A stretch of 64,000 nt of DNA from an uncultured Akkermansia sp. (GCA_904501975.1 CAJGCZ010000001.1:1-64000), one strand, 5' to 3'; positions 35,145 through 44,217 are shown, counted from the first letter of the stretch. Notes: generated from the letters alone by a model not told the origin. Translations and numbers: made by a program.

Positions 35145-36533
35145 TTAGTCTTTGTTCGGGAGGTCGATGGAGAAACGCTCTTTCTCGTGGTACTCCTTCA
35201 TGTTCTTACGCGCCTGTTCCACTTCGCGCATGATGGCGGCCTCCTCTCGGCGTCGGGAGATGCGAGCCCGCGTGCGTGCGTTCAGGCATGCCATTGTGAT
35301 ATAGAACACCAGGGAGAATCCCATGAAGATACCGGCACTTACCAGCAAACCAGTCTGCAAATGAATGGGAATGGACACCAAGGAGAGGAAAATACCGATA
35401 CAGCCCAGAATGACGAATCGTGTAACACTATACTCAGTTCCGTAATATGAAATACTAATCATATTAAGCAACACAAGGGGAAGCACTACAAGCGTGTTCA
35501 CATTGGCTACCAGCAGAAGGCCCAAAGGTACGGTAATAATGGAGGTTGCCCAGTACAATAGGAATGAGTTACTGATATTGGGATGATTGCAAATCTCTGC
35601 AAAATGTCGCTGCATGGGCAGGCACGGCAGCATAACCACTACCCAAATGGACAACACTGTCACCCAGTCCACCCAAGTGGAGGCTTCCAGCAGCAAGCCG
35701 GCAGGAAGAATGTGCTGCGGGTAAACCAACATACCCACCAACGCAATCAGGAAGAGGCATTGAGCAACAGGAGATAAGATGGAGTACGGACGATATTGGC
35801 GTCTGTGTGTCAAGGAGCACCATACACCGATATGGCTCCACAACATCAGGGTGGCCAAGGCGGATGTGGCAATGACAACCCACTCGCCGTATGTTACAGC
35901 CTGCTGCATGGCCAAGCCCATCATCACAAATTGTACAAAGCCGGCTATAAAGAGTGCACTCACCGCGCTCTTCCACGGCTTAATCAACGGAATCAGCAAT
36001 AACCCGAGCGTAAGAATGCTGGAAGTTATCCACCAAGGCAATTGCTGGATGCACAATTGGTAAATGATAACAGCATCTAACCATGAAATAACACTGAACA
36101 GAGCAGCTAACTCCGTGGAGCGATACCCCTTATGGTAGCCAATGATATAGAACAACCACAACAGGGCGGGAACAACTACCAGAGAAATCACACGCACCAT
36201 CATCGGCAACTCATGCCAATAGTTGGCCAACAACAAACCGGAAGCAACCAGGAACAGGAGCAAAGACATAATACCCAGCACCCATGATAAGGTGTTAGGC
36301 GTTTGCAAATCCGTTGTGGTACGGCGTTCCTCTTTATCAGAAGATACATCCGGCATCGGCTTTGTTGCCGATGCTGTGCCACCACCTACTTGCGTTTTCT
36401 TCTCGGTGTTCTCGTCTTGGTAATCCAAGGCTGCAAAGCGCATGTTGCCTACACAACGCTCCTTCGGCAGCTGCAGCTCTCCTTTGCTCGAAGAATCATC
36501 ATTGGGGAGAAGCGGTAATTCTTTGTCGCTCAT
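35145..36533 (-). CDS. DUF2157-like multi-pass membrane protein
   Basis: A 462-aa protein with about 11 hydrophobic segments after a charged 80-residue N-terminus and a basic, acidic-patched C-terminal tail (about 425-462). The N-terminal membrane pattern, with LLLFLVASGLLLANYWHELP followed by a second segment ending near residue 135, resembles the DUF2157 family of predicted membrane proteins. I see no catalytic motif. It converges on the PfkB gene (4-nt gap) and sits 5 nt downstream of the small lipoprotein gene, with which it is likely co-transcribed. Function unknown. Confidence 0.6.
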   Translation of the reverse strand: MSDKELPLLPNDDSSSKGELQLPKERCVGNMRFAALDYQDENTEKKTQVGGGTASATKPMPDVSSDKEERRTTTDLQTPNTLSWVLGIMSLLLFLVASGLLLANYWHELPMMVRVISLVVVPALLWLFYIIGYHKGYRSTELAALFSVISWLDAVIIYQLCIQQLPWWITSSILTLGLLLIPLIKPWKSAVSALFIAGFVQFVMMGLAMQQAVTYGEWVVIATSALATLMLWSHIGVWCSLTHRRQYRPYSILSPVAQCLFLIALVGMLVYPQHILPAGLLLEASTWVDWVTVLSIWVVVMLPCLPMQRHFAEICNHPNISNSFLLYWATSIITVPLGLLLVANVNTLVVLPLVLLNMISISYYGTEYSVTRFVILGCIGIFLSLVSIPIHLQTGLLVSAGIFMGFSLVFYITMACLNARTRARISRRREEAAIMREVEQARKNMKEYHEKERFSIDLPNKD

Positions 36534-36538
36534 AAGTG

Positions 36539-36979
36539 TCAGCGTTTCTTGCCTGTTTTAGATTTCTTTGTAGACTTCTTGCTTGATGTCTTCTTACTTG
36601 TTGACTTCTTGCTGGTAGTCTTTTTAGTTTTGGAAGACGTCTTGCGCTTAACGACTTTCTTGCGAGACGTTGTCTTTTTAGCAGAAGATTTCTTCGGCTT
36701 GCTGTTGGCGCTTACGTGTCGGGCATCCTGCTGCACGGGCGTGTTTGAAGTCTTCATGGCTTCAAAAAACGCCTTTCGTTGGTCTTGCAGAGAAAAGTTA
36801 GAATCGTGCTGGTCCGCGAAATAGCGTCTGTATTCGGGGTCTACCTGATTAATGTGCACAACGGCATCGGAATGGTCTTTTACCCCCACATTGCCGGAAC
36901 CGTAGTACGGGCGCTGGCAAGAGGAAAAGAAGATGCTTGCTACTGTAAGCAACAAGGCCGCTGAACATTGTTTCATCAT
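36539..36979 (-). CDS. small lipoprotein with Lys/Ser/Thr-rich tail
   Basis: A 146-aa protein. A lipoprotein signal (SAALLLTVASIFFSSC) ends at a lipobox Cys, followed by a folded-looking segment of about 70 residues, then a C-terminal tail of about 55 residues made almost only of Lys, Ser, Thr and Arg (about 90-146) with short repeats such as KKTTSKKST. Such tails can bind nucleic acid, peptidoglycan or anionic polymer; none is shown. I start at the ATG 36979 (MMKQC) because upstream residues lack a signal. It lies 5 nt upstream of the membrane protein gene. Confidence 0.7.
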   Translation of the reverse strand: MMKQCSAALLLTVASIFFSSCQRPYYGSGNVGVKDHSDAVVHINQVDPEYRRYFADQHDSNFSLQDQRKAFFEAMKTSNTPVQQDARHVSANSKPKKSSAKKTTSRKKVVKRKTSSKTKKTTSKKSTSKKTSSKKSTKKSKTGKKR

Positions 36980-37015
36980 GGCAAGACGACGGTGTAAATT
37001 AGGGGCACACAGCAT

Positions 37016-37042
37016 TTATCAGCTTAAACGGCAAGCTGATAA
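37016..37042. repeat. 10-bp inverted repeat
   Basis: A perfect 10-bp stem (37016-37025 with 37033-37042) has a 7-nt loop and lies between two divergent genes. There is no T tract, so it is more likely an operator or leader structure than a terminator. Confidence 0.45.
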
Positions 37043-37065
37043 GGTAATTGAATAGAGAACCCACC

Positions 37066-37218
37066 ATGCCACAAGATGTTAACATGGAGGTGCATACAAA
37101 TAAAAGGAAAAAGCGGGCCAGTAACTTGCCGGCAGATACTTTTGTAGATTTGGCCTGGGGATTATTCATGTATAAAAACGGTCAATCTGTTAAGGTTGAA
37201 AAGGTATTATATCCATAG
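37066..37218 (+). CDS. small ORF, 50 aa, candidate conserved small protein
   Basis: An open frame of 50 codons from ATG 37066 to TAG 37216-37218. The N-terminal half is basic (NKRKKRAS around residues 12-19), and the rest reads ADTFVDLAWGLFMYKNGQSV, with aromatic and hydrophobic residues spaced as in a small folded or amphipathic protein. A purine-rich GAGAA lies just before the start. It is in a 260-bp gap that otherwise looks empty and points toward the phosphate transporter gene. It is not similar to anything I know. Coding potential is inferred from composition alone, so it could also be chance. Confidence 0.4.
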   Translation: MPQDVNMEVHTNKRKKRASNLPADTFVDLAWGLFMYKNGQSVKVEKVLYP

Positions 37219-37335
37219 CAGCAGAGGTGTCAAGCTTCTATGCTGTGTTCTCTGCTGAAAATTAAAACGTGTAGATATGGTTCCCAACAAAAACGAGCAG
37301 AGATTCGCGTTTTTTCTTGTCATTTCCGCGCAATC

Positions 37336-39549
37336 ATGGTAGAACCTTCTCAAACCATGGAAATATATTACATAATTTTCTGTCTTATTGCTGTACTATC
37401 GGTCTTCGGACTGATTGTTGGCGTTAGTAATGACGCCTGTAATTTCTTGAACTCTTCGATAGGCTCTCGCTCCGGTACATACAACCAAGCGGTATGTGTT
37501 GCTGCTGTCGGTGTATTGCTTGGTGCCTGCTTCTCGAGCGGCATGATGGCCGTGGCTCGAAACGGTGTCATTGAGCCTGCCATGTTCAACTTCCATCAGG
37601 TCATGCTCCTCTACTTGGCTGTGATGGTGGCTAACATTATTTTGCTGGATACATTTAACTCATTAGGCTTGCCAACCTCCACCACGGTGGCATTGGTGTT
37701 CTCCTTGCTGGGTGCCGCCATTGGTATGGCTATCTTCAGCAGCGGCTCCTTCCTCACCTGCCCCCTGCTCGATTACATTAACGAGCAAAAATGCCTTGAA
37801 ATGATTTTGGCAATCTTTGCCTCGGTAGCTATAGCCTTTGTTGTGGGTACCGTTGTCATGTGGATTTCCCGCCTTATCTTCAGCTTCCGTTTCGGTAAAG
37901 CCTATCGCTTTATCGGTCCGCTGTGGTGCGCATTGGCTTTCACAGCAATCAGCTATTTCATTATCTTCAAGGGGCTGAAAGGCAGTGTATTTAAGGAGGA
38001 TATCAATGCACTTACCTCCCAATACAACATTTGGGCTATTGTGGGTTGCCTGGCTCTGTTCTGGACGGTGATTTCTGCCTTCCTTCAATATATTTGCCGA
38101 GTCAACACCTTGCGTATTGCCGTGCTTGCCGGTACCGGTTCCTTGGCTCTTGCTTTTGCCGGTAACGACATGGTGAACTTCATTGGCGTATTCATGGCCT
38201 CTAAGGATGCTTTGTTTACCCCCGGTGTAACGGAAACTACGAACATGGGGCAAATCCTTGCCGGTGACGGCGCGGCTGCCAGCTTAACATATCTGCTTGG
38301 TTCCGGTCTTATCATGGTTGCCGCTCTCTTCCTTTCTAAGAAGGCACGCAAGGTAACGGAGACAGAGTTGAAGCTCTCCTCTTCCAACACCGGTAAGGAG
38401 CGTTTCGGCTCCAGTAAGCCCGCCCGTATGCTCGTGCGTTACACGATTCTGACGGCTCGCTTTGTGGAGCGTATTACCCCCAAGAAAGTGGCCAATTTCA
38501 TTTCCAAGCGTTTTACACCGCTTACCCCGGAGGAAGAGACAGGCGCCAACTACGATATGATTCGCGCCTCTGTGAACCTGACGTTGGCCGCATTGCTCAT
38601 TTCTGTTGGTACCGATTTGAACCTTCCGCTTTCTACCACCTATGTTATTTTCATGGTGTCCATGGGTAGCTCACTTGCTGATAAAGCTTGGGGGCGCGAC
38701 AGTGCCGTGTACCGTATTACAGGTGTGTTAACCGTTATCGGCGGTTGGTTGATTACAGCTATTGCCGCTACATTGGCTGCTATGACGGTTGCGCTCATCA
38801 TGGGTTACGGTGGTTTGTGGGGCATCATTGTCATGATGGTGATTGCCGCTTCCCTCCTTATCAAGTCCACCTTCTTCAACAAGAATAAGACGGAGAATTA
38901 CAACATTGTGGATGTAAGCAAGGAGTCTTCTATGCACGAGTTTGCCATCCGCGCCTCTCGCCGTCTCAGCCGCATGATTGGCATTAACAAGGCCATGGTA
39001 AAGGCTCTTCTTGAGGAAGATTACGAGGCTCTTAGCCGCCTGAAGAAGAAAGCTCGCTCTATTAAGCGCGATATTGAAGTCGTGCGCGAGAATGAAGTGT
39101 TGCCTGCACTTGCCGGTATTCCTAAGGAATTGGCTGATCGAGGTCAGCTTATTTTCCGTATTATTGAGATCTCTGCCAATACGGCCGAGCGTCTTTCCAC
39201 CTTGGTGAAGGCCGCCTTCAATCACATCGATAACTTCCATGCCGGCTTAGATGAATCGCAGGGTAAGGATTTGCTCTTCCTGACAGAAAAGATTGGCACC
39301 TTCTATCCGGATTTGACAGATATGCTTGAGGCAAAAGATTTTGCCAGTGTCGAAGCAAAACTTTCTGACAAATACCAGCTGGGCGATGATTTCGGTGATT
39401 GCATTACGCGCCACCTGATGCATGGTGATACCGACGTAAGCAGCATGCGCAATGGTATTCTTTACCTCACACTCCTCAACGAAACACGTGCTATGGTAAG
39501 CCATGCATTTGCTCTCATAGAGCGTATTAAAGAGGTTTACGAAGATTAA
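37336..39549 (+). CDS. PiT family inorganic phosphate transporter with PhoU-like domain
   Basis: A 737-aa permease. The membrane part has 12 or so segments and two copies of the Pit signature, GVSNDACNFLNSSIGS near the N-terminus and FAGNDMVNFIG further on, each followed by TSTTVAL or LSTTYVI. Known Pit proteins bring phosphate in with H+ or Na+. The C-terminal 220 residues (after about 515) are soluble and helical, with the DUF47/PhoU-like pattern MHEFAIRASRRLSRMIG and later LFRI-like segments; this fusion is found in other Bacteroidota/Verrucomicrobiota Pit proteins. The start is ATG 37336, or ATG 37357. A terminator follows. Confidence 0.9.
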   Translation: MVEPSQTMEIYYIIFCLIAVLSVFGLIVGVSNDACNFLNSSIGSRSGTYNQAVCVAAVGVLLGACFSSGMMAVARNGVIEPAMFNFHQVMLLYLAVMVANIILLDTFNSLGLPTSTTVALVFSLLGAAIGMAIFSSGSFLTCPLLDYINEQKCLEMILAIFASVAIAFVVGTVVMWISRLIFSFRFGKAYRFIGPLWCALAFTAISYFIIFKGLKGSVFKEDINALTSQYNIWAIVGCLALFWTVISAFLQYICRVNTLRIAVLAGTGSLALAFAGNDMVNFIGVFMASKDALFTPGVTETTNMGQILAGDGAAASLTYLLGSGLIMVAALFLSKKARKVTETELKLSSSNTGKERFGSSKPARMLVRYTILTARFVERITPKKVANFISKRFTPLTPEEETGANYDMIRASVNLTLAALLISVGTDLNLPLSTTYVIFMVSMGSSLADKAWGRDSAVYRITGVLTVIGGWLITAIAATLAAMTVALIMGYGGLWGIIVMMVIAASLLIKSTFFNKNKTENYNIVDVSKESSMHEFAIRASRRLSRMIGINKAMVKALLEEDYEALSRLKKKARSIKRDIEVVRENEVLPALAGIPKELADRGQLIFRIIEISANTAERLSTLVKAAFNHIDNFHAGLDESQGKDLLFLTEKIGTFYPDLTDMLEAKDFASVEAKLSDKYQLGDDFGDCITRHLMHGDTDVSSMRNGILYLTLLNETRAMVSHAFALIERIKEVYED

Positions 39550-39578
39550 TTCGCGTCGCTTTAATTCTCAATAAATGT

Positions 39579-39605
39579 GAGGGCCTTCCATTGTGGAAGG
39601 CCCTC
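39579..39605. terminator. bidirectional terminator between convergent genes
   Basis: A perfect 12-bp stem (39579-39590 with 39594-39605) with a 3-nt loop sits between the stop codons of the phosphate transporter and the ankyrin-like gene. T tracts are weak on both sides. Confidence 0.7.
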
Positions 39606-39629
39606 TTGCTATCAAAGATTGACAGTAAA

Positions 39630-40835
39630 TCAGGATTTTAATTTGAGGTAATCCTGCATCAATTCCTCTTTGTCCATTTGCAAACGCTTGCGTATCTCGG
39701 CATAGATGGGCGAATCCTCCTCTTCATCCCCTGCTGTGTCTTCCTCAATTTCTAATTCAGCTCCGTAGTAGAGTAATAAATCAATGGCTGCCAGCAAGGG
39801 GCGCCCTATGGCTTCGTGGCTGCCATAGATGAGGTATAAATCAAAAGCAAGCTCAATAGGTGTGGAAAATCCTGTGAGTGCCTCATTAGGCTTATCCTCT
39901 TCTTCGTACCCTTCGGGGCTATATTCATCTGATTCGTTCGAGTCTTCTTCGTAGCCGATATGAAGGTTCGGATCGGCACCGGCTGATAACAAGTATTCGA
40001 GCGTTGGCAGGTGAATGGTGGGTACAGATTGAGTAAAAAGGGTCTGCAAGGGTAAGAGGTCATTCACAGCCATGGGCTCATTCAGAGCAATCTTACCCTC
40101 TTCTACTAGTTGTTTTAAGACCGTAGGGCACCCCTGTGCTAATAGTACAGCGTGATAGAGTTCATTGCGCAGTTCCTCCGGCACCTCCGGGTTGATAGAG
40201 AAATACCACTCGACTATAGGAGCAATATCTTCCGACCTGTACAAACATAAAGCAATAACGGCGTATGTGAGTTCTGTCGGATAGTGTTCAAGTTTGTATC
40301 CATGGTCAACCAACCACTGAATCATATCCAGCTGCTCTGCCGCGGAATGAGTCGGGGCTTGATTCAAGTTGCCAATCAGTAGAGAATGGATGAGGGAATA
40401 CTGGTACGCATGTTCACAGAATGACACATTGCTATCGGCCCCTTTCTGCACAAAGAGCTTGAGTGCCTCAAAATCCCCCTTCTCAGCTGCCCATCGGCAA
40501 AAGCTGTCACCATTGCTGAATTTAGGCTCAAAAAAGCCGTTTTTTACACCTTGGTGAAGGTTGTCTCGGAATCGGGTGTATGCAGGTAGTTTAGTTGCCT
40601 GGGAGGGTGAAACGGAGGAACGAAATCGGGGACGAAACTGTTGTTCTACAGTACGGGCGAAGTTGTTCAGTATGTCTTTTTCCTCCTGCGTCCAGGATTC
40701 GTGAAAATCGGGTAAAGGAAGAATGTATTCTCTTATCCAACACTGCTCCGGGAGAAGCGAATCAACATTAGCCGTTGTTTCTGTCGCTGTCAGCGTTAAT
40801 GAGAAGAGGCAAGAAAGGAACAGGGTGTTTTTCAT
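39630..40835 (-). CDS. secreted ankyrin-like repeat protein
   Basis: A 401-aa protein with a signal peptide (NTLFLSCLFSLTLTAT). The middle contains degenerate ankyrin units: WAAEKGDFEALKLFVQKGAD at about 120, a segment ending in WLVDHGYKL, EYLLSAGADPN at about 280, and LLLYYGAELEIEED near 355. An acidic insertion (about 297-320) separates the last two. No enzyme motif is seen. It follows the secreted protein at 40851 by 15 nt in the same direction and probably shares its promoter. Its job may be binding other proteins in the periplasm; that is inference. Confidence 0.7.
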   Translation of the reverse strand: MKNTLFLSCLFSLTLTATETTANVDSLLPEQCWIREYILPLPDFHESWTQEEKDILNNFARTVEQQFRPRFRSSVSPSQATKLPAYTRFRDNLHQGVKNGFFEPKFSNGDSFCRWAAEKGDFEALKLFVQKGADSNVSFCEHAYQYSLIHSLLIGNLNQAPTHSAAEQLDMIQWLVDHGYKLEHYPTELTYAVIALCLYRSEDIAPIVEWYFSINPEVPEELRNELYHAVLLAQGCPTVLKQLVEEGKIALNEPMAVNDLLPLQTLFTQSVPTIHLPTLEYLLSAGADPNLHIGYEEDSNESDEYSPEGYEEEDKPNEALTGFSTPIELAFDLYLIYGSHEAIGRPLLAAIDLLLYYGAELEIEEDTAGDEEEDSPIYAEIRKRLQMDKEELMQDYLKLKS

Positions 40836-40850
40836 GCGGATATGCTACAT

Positions 40851-41843
40851 TTAATCTTCGTGCTGTAAAGCAGCTTTTAATTTCTCGGAACCAAAACACG
40901 GAGGTGACACTTCCTCGAGCAGATAGTGCATGATGCGGTCGCAGATGTGCGCTAACAACTCAAAACGCGGTGATACATTGAACAAATCTTTTTCATGCAC
41001 GCGTGAAAGGACCGCTTCTTCCATAACAGACGCCATGTCGGCATGCAGTCTGGCAATGTGAGTTGCGGCGACATCGGCGCTATCTTTATCTCTCACTAAG
41101 CTGATAACGCCTATCCACTGATGGAGCAAGGGGATGAGTTTTTGAGTTGTCGCAGCCAATGCCGGCATAACATCCGGGTCGGCAGCCATATCCATATTTT
41201 CCAGCACATCGCACACATCTTGCAACCCCTCCACGAGATGTGCGCTTTGGTAATACTGCGGGTCGCGCAGGGCTAAATTAGCCCATGCTTGGAGTAGATT
41301 GCCAATGCGGGGGCGCGTTTCTACTAAATACTTCATACGCAACCGGCCTTTAGCTTCTTCTGATTCCGGCTCGGGTACCTGAGAAACAGCTCGCGACCAT
41401 GATATCATGAATGGCTTAAAAGAAGATAGCCTATCGGCTGCTATCGCTGCCGTTTCGGGGCTTGCTACGCTTTCTATGGCCACAGTGAGTTCATCAAACA
41501 TGGCCCACATTTCATGCAACAAGGCCAGGTGCTGCGCTATCTCCGGCATTTCCTCCGCCGACTGAGTAACAATGAAGGGGGCTAGCACTTTACTAAGCTC
41601 AGCAGAACCGAAGCAACCGGTTGTTTCCAATAAGAGGCGGTCGAAGTTGTCAATAATTACTTTCTCATGAGGTACATTCGCAATCAGTGCAGCAATGCGG
41701 GGTGCCACCATATCGGCACCATCCCTATTGGCTACATACATTAAAAGAGGCGTCAACGATACTTCGTCCGATGCTTCCTCCGGAGCGGAAAAGGTAGGCA
41801 TGGACAGGAGCCCGAGACAGCTGAGTATGGAAAGTGTTTTCAT
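40851..41843 (-). CDS. unknown secreted helical repeat protein
   Basis: A 330-aa protein with a signal peptide (KTLSILSCLGLLSMPTFSA). The mature part is made of loosely repeated helical units with the pattern D-x-x-S/G-A-D-x-A-A/P-x-I, for example NRDGADMVAPRIAALI near 36, ASPETAAIAADRLSSFK near 128 and VRDKDSADVAATHIARL near 252. The same motif occurs in the secreted protein at 30321-31088. I start at the ATG 41843, which has a GGAG sequence 9 nt before it, rather than at the GTG three codons upstream. Function unknown. Confidence 0.7.
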   Translation of the reverse strand: MKTLSILSCLGLLSMPTFSAPEEASDEVSLTPLLMYVANRDGADMVAPRIAALIANVPHEKVIIDNFDRLLLETTGCFGSAELSKVLAPFIVTQSAEEMPEIAQHLALLHEMWAMFDELTVAIESVASPETAAIAADRLSSFKPFMISWSRAVSQVPEPESEEAKGRLRMKYLVETRPRIGNLLQAWANLALRDPQYYQSAHLVEGLQDVCDVLENMDMAADPDVMPALAATTQKLIPLLHQWIGVISLVRDKDSADVAATHIARLHADMASVMEEAVLSRVHEKDLFNVSPRFELLAHICDRIMHYLLEEVSPPCFGSEKLKAALQHED

Positions 41844-41872
41844 GATATTCACTCCGCTTGCTTTACGTTCTC

Positions 41873-41900
41873 ATTATGCCAGATTGGCGCACTTTGTCAA
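41873..41900 (-). promoter_or_regulatory. promoter of the secreted-protein operon
   Basis: On the minus strand TTGACA (41895-41900) is followed after 16 nt by CATAAT (41873-41878). The predicted start is about 23 nt before the ATG at 41843. Confidence 0.65.
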
Positions 41901-41982
41901 GCATGCCATACTAATGGGGTGAACTTATATCCGCAATCAGCTACCTAAGCGCCATTTTTAATGTCCTATTATGTATTTTGCC

Positions 41983-42011
41983 TTGAAAAATGATAAAATG
42001 AGCGTTAAAAT
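41983..42011 (+). promoter_or_regulatory. pgk promoter
   Basis: TTGAAA (41983-41988) is followed after 17 nt by TAAAAT (42006-42011), which leaves a leader of about 60 nt before the pgk ATG. Confidence 0.55.
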
Positions 42012-42075
42012 AGCCCCGCCTGAGGTTTAATCTGCGGGCGTGAAACATTTTCCAATCAATAACATTATTACAAAT

Positions 42076-43275
42076 ATGGCTAAACTGACTGTACGCGACC
42101 TCGATGTTGCCGGTAAGGAAGTCCTCATGCGCGTGGACTTCAATGTTCCCATGAAGGACGGTGCTATCACCAACGATGCCCGCATCGTTGCCGCTCTGCC
42201 CACCATTAAGTACCTGCTTGAGAATGGCGCTCGCCTTGTTCTCTGCTCCCACCTCGGTCGCCCCGAGGGTACCGGCTACCAGGCTGAGTTCTCTTTGAAG
42301 GCTGCCGCCGAGTGCCTTGCCGGTCATCTGGGCAAGCCGGTAGCATTCGTTCCCGAGACCATTGGTGAGGCTGCTACTGCTGCTCGCGCTGCTCTTCAGG
42401 ACGGCGATGTGCTTCTCTTGGATAATGTTCGCTTCGACAAGAAGGAGAAGAAGAATGATCCCGAGTTCGCTCAGGCCCTCCTTGGCAACGCTAAGATTTA
42501 CGTAAACGATGCCTTCGGTTCTGCTCACCGCGCCCACGCTTCCACCGAGGGTGTAACTCACTACGCTGAGCAGAGCGCTATGGGTTTCCTTATCGAGCAC
42601 GAGCTTGAGTACCTTGAGGGCAAGCTTGAGACTCCCGCCCAGCCCTTCGTTGTTATCATGGGTGGTGCTAAGGTTTCCGACAAGATTCAGGTGCTCTCCA
42701 AGTTGATGGAGAAGAGCCAGACCTTCATCATTGGTGGCGCTATGGCCAACACCTTCCTTGCCGCTCAGGGCAAGAATGTAGGCAACTCCAAGATTGAGGC
42801 CGATAAGCTTGACCTTGCTCTTGAGATTCTTGCCGACGCTAAGGCTAAGGGTGTACGTTTCGTGCTTCCTGCTGATACTCGCTACTCCTACAAGTTTGAG
42901 GAAGGTGCTGAGACTTGCTGCACAGCTCCCTGGGCTGAAGGTGGCGAGATTCCCGCTGACGGCATGGGCATCGACATCGGTGACAAGGCAATCGAGGAGT
43001 TCTGCTCCATTATTCGTGGCGCTAAGACTGTTCTTTGGAACGGCCCGTTGGGTGTATTCGAGCTTGATTCCTTCGCCAAGGGCACCAAGGCTATCGCCGA
43101 GTGCCTCGCAGAGTCCGACTGCATCTCCATCGTAGGTGGCGGCGACTCCGTAACAGCTGCTAAGAAGTTCAAGGTGGCTGACAAGCTTTCCTTCTGCTCC
43201 ACCGGTGGTGGCGCTTCTCTTGAGCTGCTTGAGGGTAAGGTGCTTCCCGGCATCGGTTCTCTTAGCGATAAGTAA
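42076..43275 (+). CDS. pgk: phosphoglycerate kinase
   Basis: A 399-aa glycolytic enzyme that transfers phosphate from 1,3-bisphosphoglycerate to ADP. Seen: VLMRVDFNVPM near the start, LCSHLGRPEG, LLLDNVRFDKKEK, AFGSAHRAHASTEGV, VVIMGGAKVSDKI, TVLWNGPLGVFE and IVGGGDSVTAA. The codons are strongly biased toward a small set (GCT, CTT, GAG, AAG), unlike most neighbours, a sign of high expression. I start at ATG 42076 (MAKLTVRDLD); a GTG 12 codons upstream is possible. It is monocistronic, with its own promoter and terminator. Confidence 0.98.
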   Translation: MAKLTVRDLDVAGKEVLMRVDFNVPMKDGAITNDARIVAALPTIKYLLENGARLVLCSHLGRPEGTGYQAEFSLKAAAECLAGHLGKPVAFVPETIGEAATAARAALQDGDVLLLDNVRFDKKEKKNDPEFAQALLGNAKIYVNDAFGSAHRAHASTEGVTHYAEQSAMGFLIEHELEYLEGKLETPAQPFVVIMGGAKVSDKIQVLSKLMEKSQTFIIGGAMANTFLAAQGKNVGNSKIEADKLDLALEILADAKAKGVRFVLPADTRYSYKFEEGAETCCTAPWAEGGEIPADGMGIDIGDKAIEEFCSIIRGAKTVLWNGPLGVFELDSFAKGTKAIAECLAESDCISIVGGGDSVTAAKKFKVADKLSFCSTGGGASLELLEGKVLPGIGSLSDK

Positions 43276-43298
43276 TTTATTGCAATAAATTGCACATG

Positions 43299-43324
43299 GG
43301 AGTGAGTTCTTCGGGGCTCACTCC
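43299..43324 (+). terminator. intrinsic terminator after pgk
   Basis: An 8-bp stem (43299-43306 with 43317-43324) is followed by TTTTGTTT, 23 nt after the pgk stop codon. Confidence 0.85.
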
Positions 43325-43333
43325 TTTTGTTTA

Positions 43334-43363
43334 TTGACAAAGCAAGCACGATACTGTTAAGAT
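43334..43363 (+). promoter_or_regulatory. promoter of the broken 5'-nucleotidase gene
   Basis: TTGACA (43334-43339) is followed after 18 nt by TAAGAT (43358-43363), with the ATG 10 nt further on. The promoter survives although the gene is dead. Confidence 0.55.
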
Positions 43364-43373
43364 ACCCCACGGC

Positions 43374-43733
43374 ATGAGAGTTCTTCTTTATTCCATACTT
43401 TGCTTTGTTTCCCTCGCCTTCGGCACGGAGATTACGATTCTGGGCATTAACGACATGCATGCGGAAATAGACAAGATACCGCAACTGGCAACATGTTTGG
43501 AAGCAGAGCGAGCGCGCGATTCTCAGCTGTTGCTGTTGTCTGCCGGAGATAACAGAACCGGCAACCCGTACGTAGATAATGGAGCCAAGCCGGGGCTGCC
43601 TATGATTCAACTGATGAATCAATAGCAATTTGACGCTTCTGCGTTGGGTAATCATGAGTTTGATGCCGGTGCTGAGGCATTGAGCGATAACATGAAGGCA
43701 GCACAATTCCCCTTCCTTTGTGCCAACCTGGAA
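43374..43733 (+). pseudogene. 5'-nucleotidase/UshA-type phosphoesterase, N-terminal remnant
   Basis: The first 120 codons of a secreted metallophosphoesterase: signal peptide (VLLYSILCFVSLAFGTE), then ILGINDMHAEIDK, LLLSAGDNRTGNPYV and, after an in-frame TAG at 43623-43625, ALGNHEFDAGAEALSDNM and FPFLCANLES. These are the first three metal-binding motifs of the UshA/5'-nucleotidase family, which removes phosphate from nucleotides in the periplasm. Similarity stops abruptly near 43733 where an integrase fragment begins. The C-terminal end of the same kind of protein is found at 45985-46269. About 300 residues are missing. The stop codon and the break make it non-functional. Confidence 0.85.
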
Positions 43734-44137
43734 TCACAACGGAGTTTCATCAGCTTCTTCGCGAGATTAAGATGCAGCAGCGTTTAGATGGTGTTGTGGG
43801 GAGTCCGTATCTCTTTCCTCAATGGGCTGAATTAAAGCATTTGTGCATGGTCAGCGCGGCATTTTGTGCAGAGTTGAACAGGGGCGGCATGCGTAAGCGC
43901 ATCAATTCGCCTGCTAAGGGGGGCAGTAAGGCTCATCACCGCCATGAGCTCTGCTTTCACTCTCTGCGGCACTATGTTGTGAGTACGCTGCGCTCTAATC
44001 CTGATTTCTCTGCGGATGTGGTGCGTGATGGTGTTGGGCATAGCTCTGAGGAGGTGGAGCGTATGTACTTTGCTGCTCCTGATGAGCGTAAGCAGGAGTT
44101 GGCCAGTTATATGTCCGGTATGGTTAAGACTATGTAA
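43734..44137 (+). pseudogene. tyrosine recombinase/integrase, C-terminal fragment
   Basis: About 134 codons of a phage-type integrase catalytic domain: SPYLFPQ, then HSLRHYVVSTLRSN with the catalytic His-x-x-Arg, and GHSSEEVERMYFAAP with the second His and the nucleophile Tyr. The start of the gene, including the arm-binding and core-binding parts and the first catalytic Arg, is missing; the fragment is fused to the nucleotidase remnant at about 43733. A terminator follows. It marks the insertion that destroyed the nucleotidase gene. Confidence 0.75.
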
Positions 44138-44160
44138 GGTTGCGTCGGTTCAGACGGATT

Positions 44161-44188
44161 GCCTCGGTAGGTTGATGTCTACCGAGGC
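44161..44188 (+). terminator. intrinsic terminator after the integrase fragment
   Basis: A perfect 10-bp stem (44161-44170 with 44179-44188) is followed by GTTTTTTAT. Confidence 0.85.
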
Positions 44189-44217
44189 GTTTTTTATAGG
44201 GTATTCAACATCAAACA

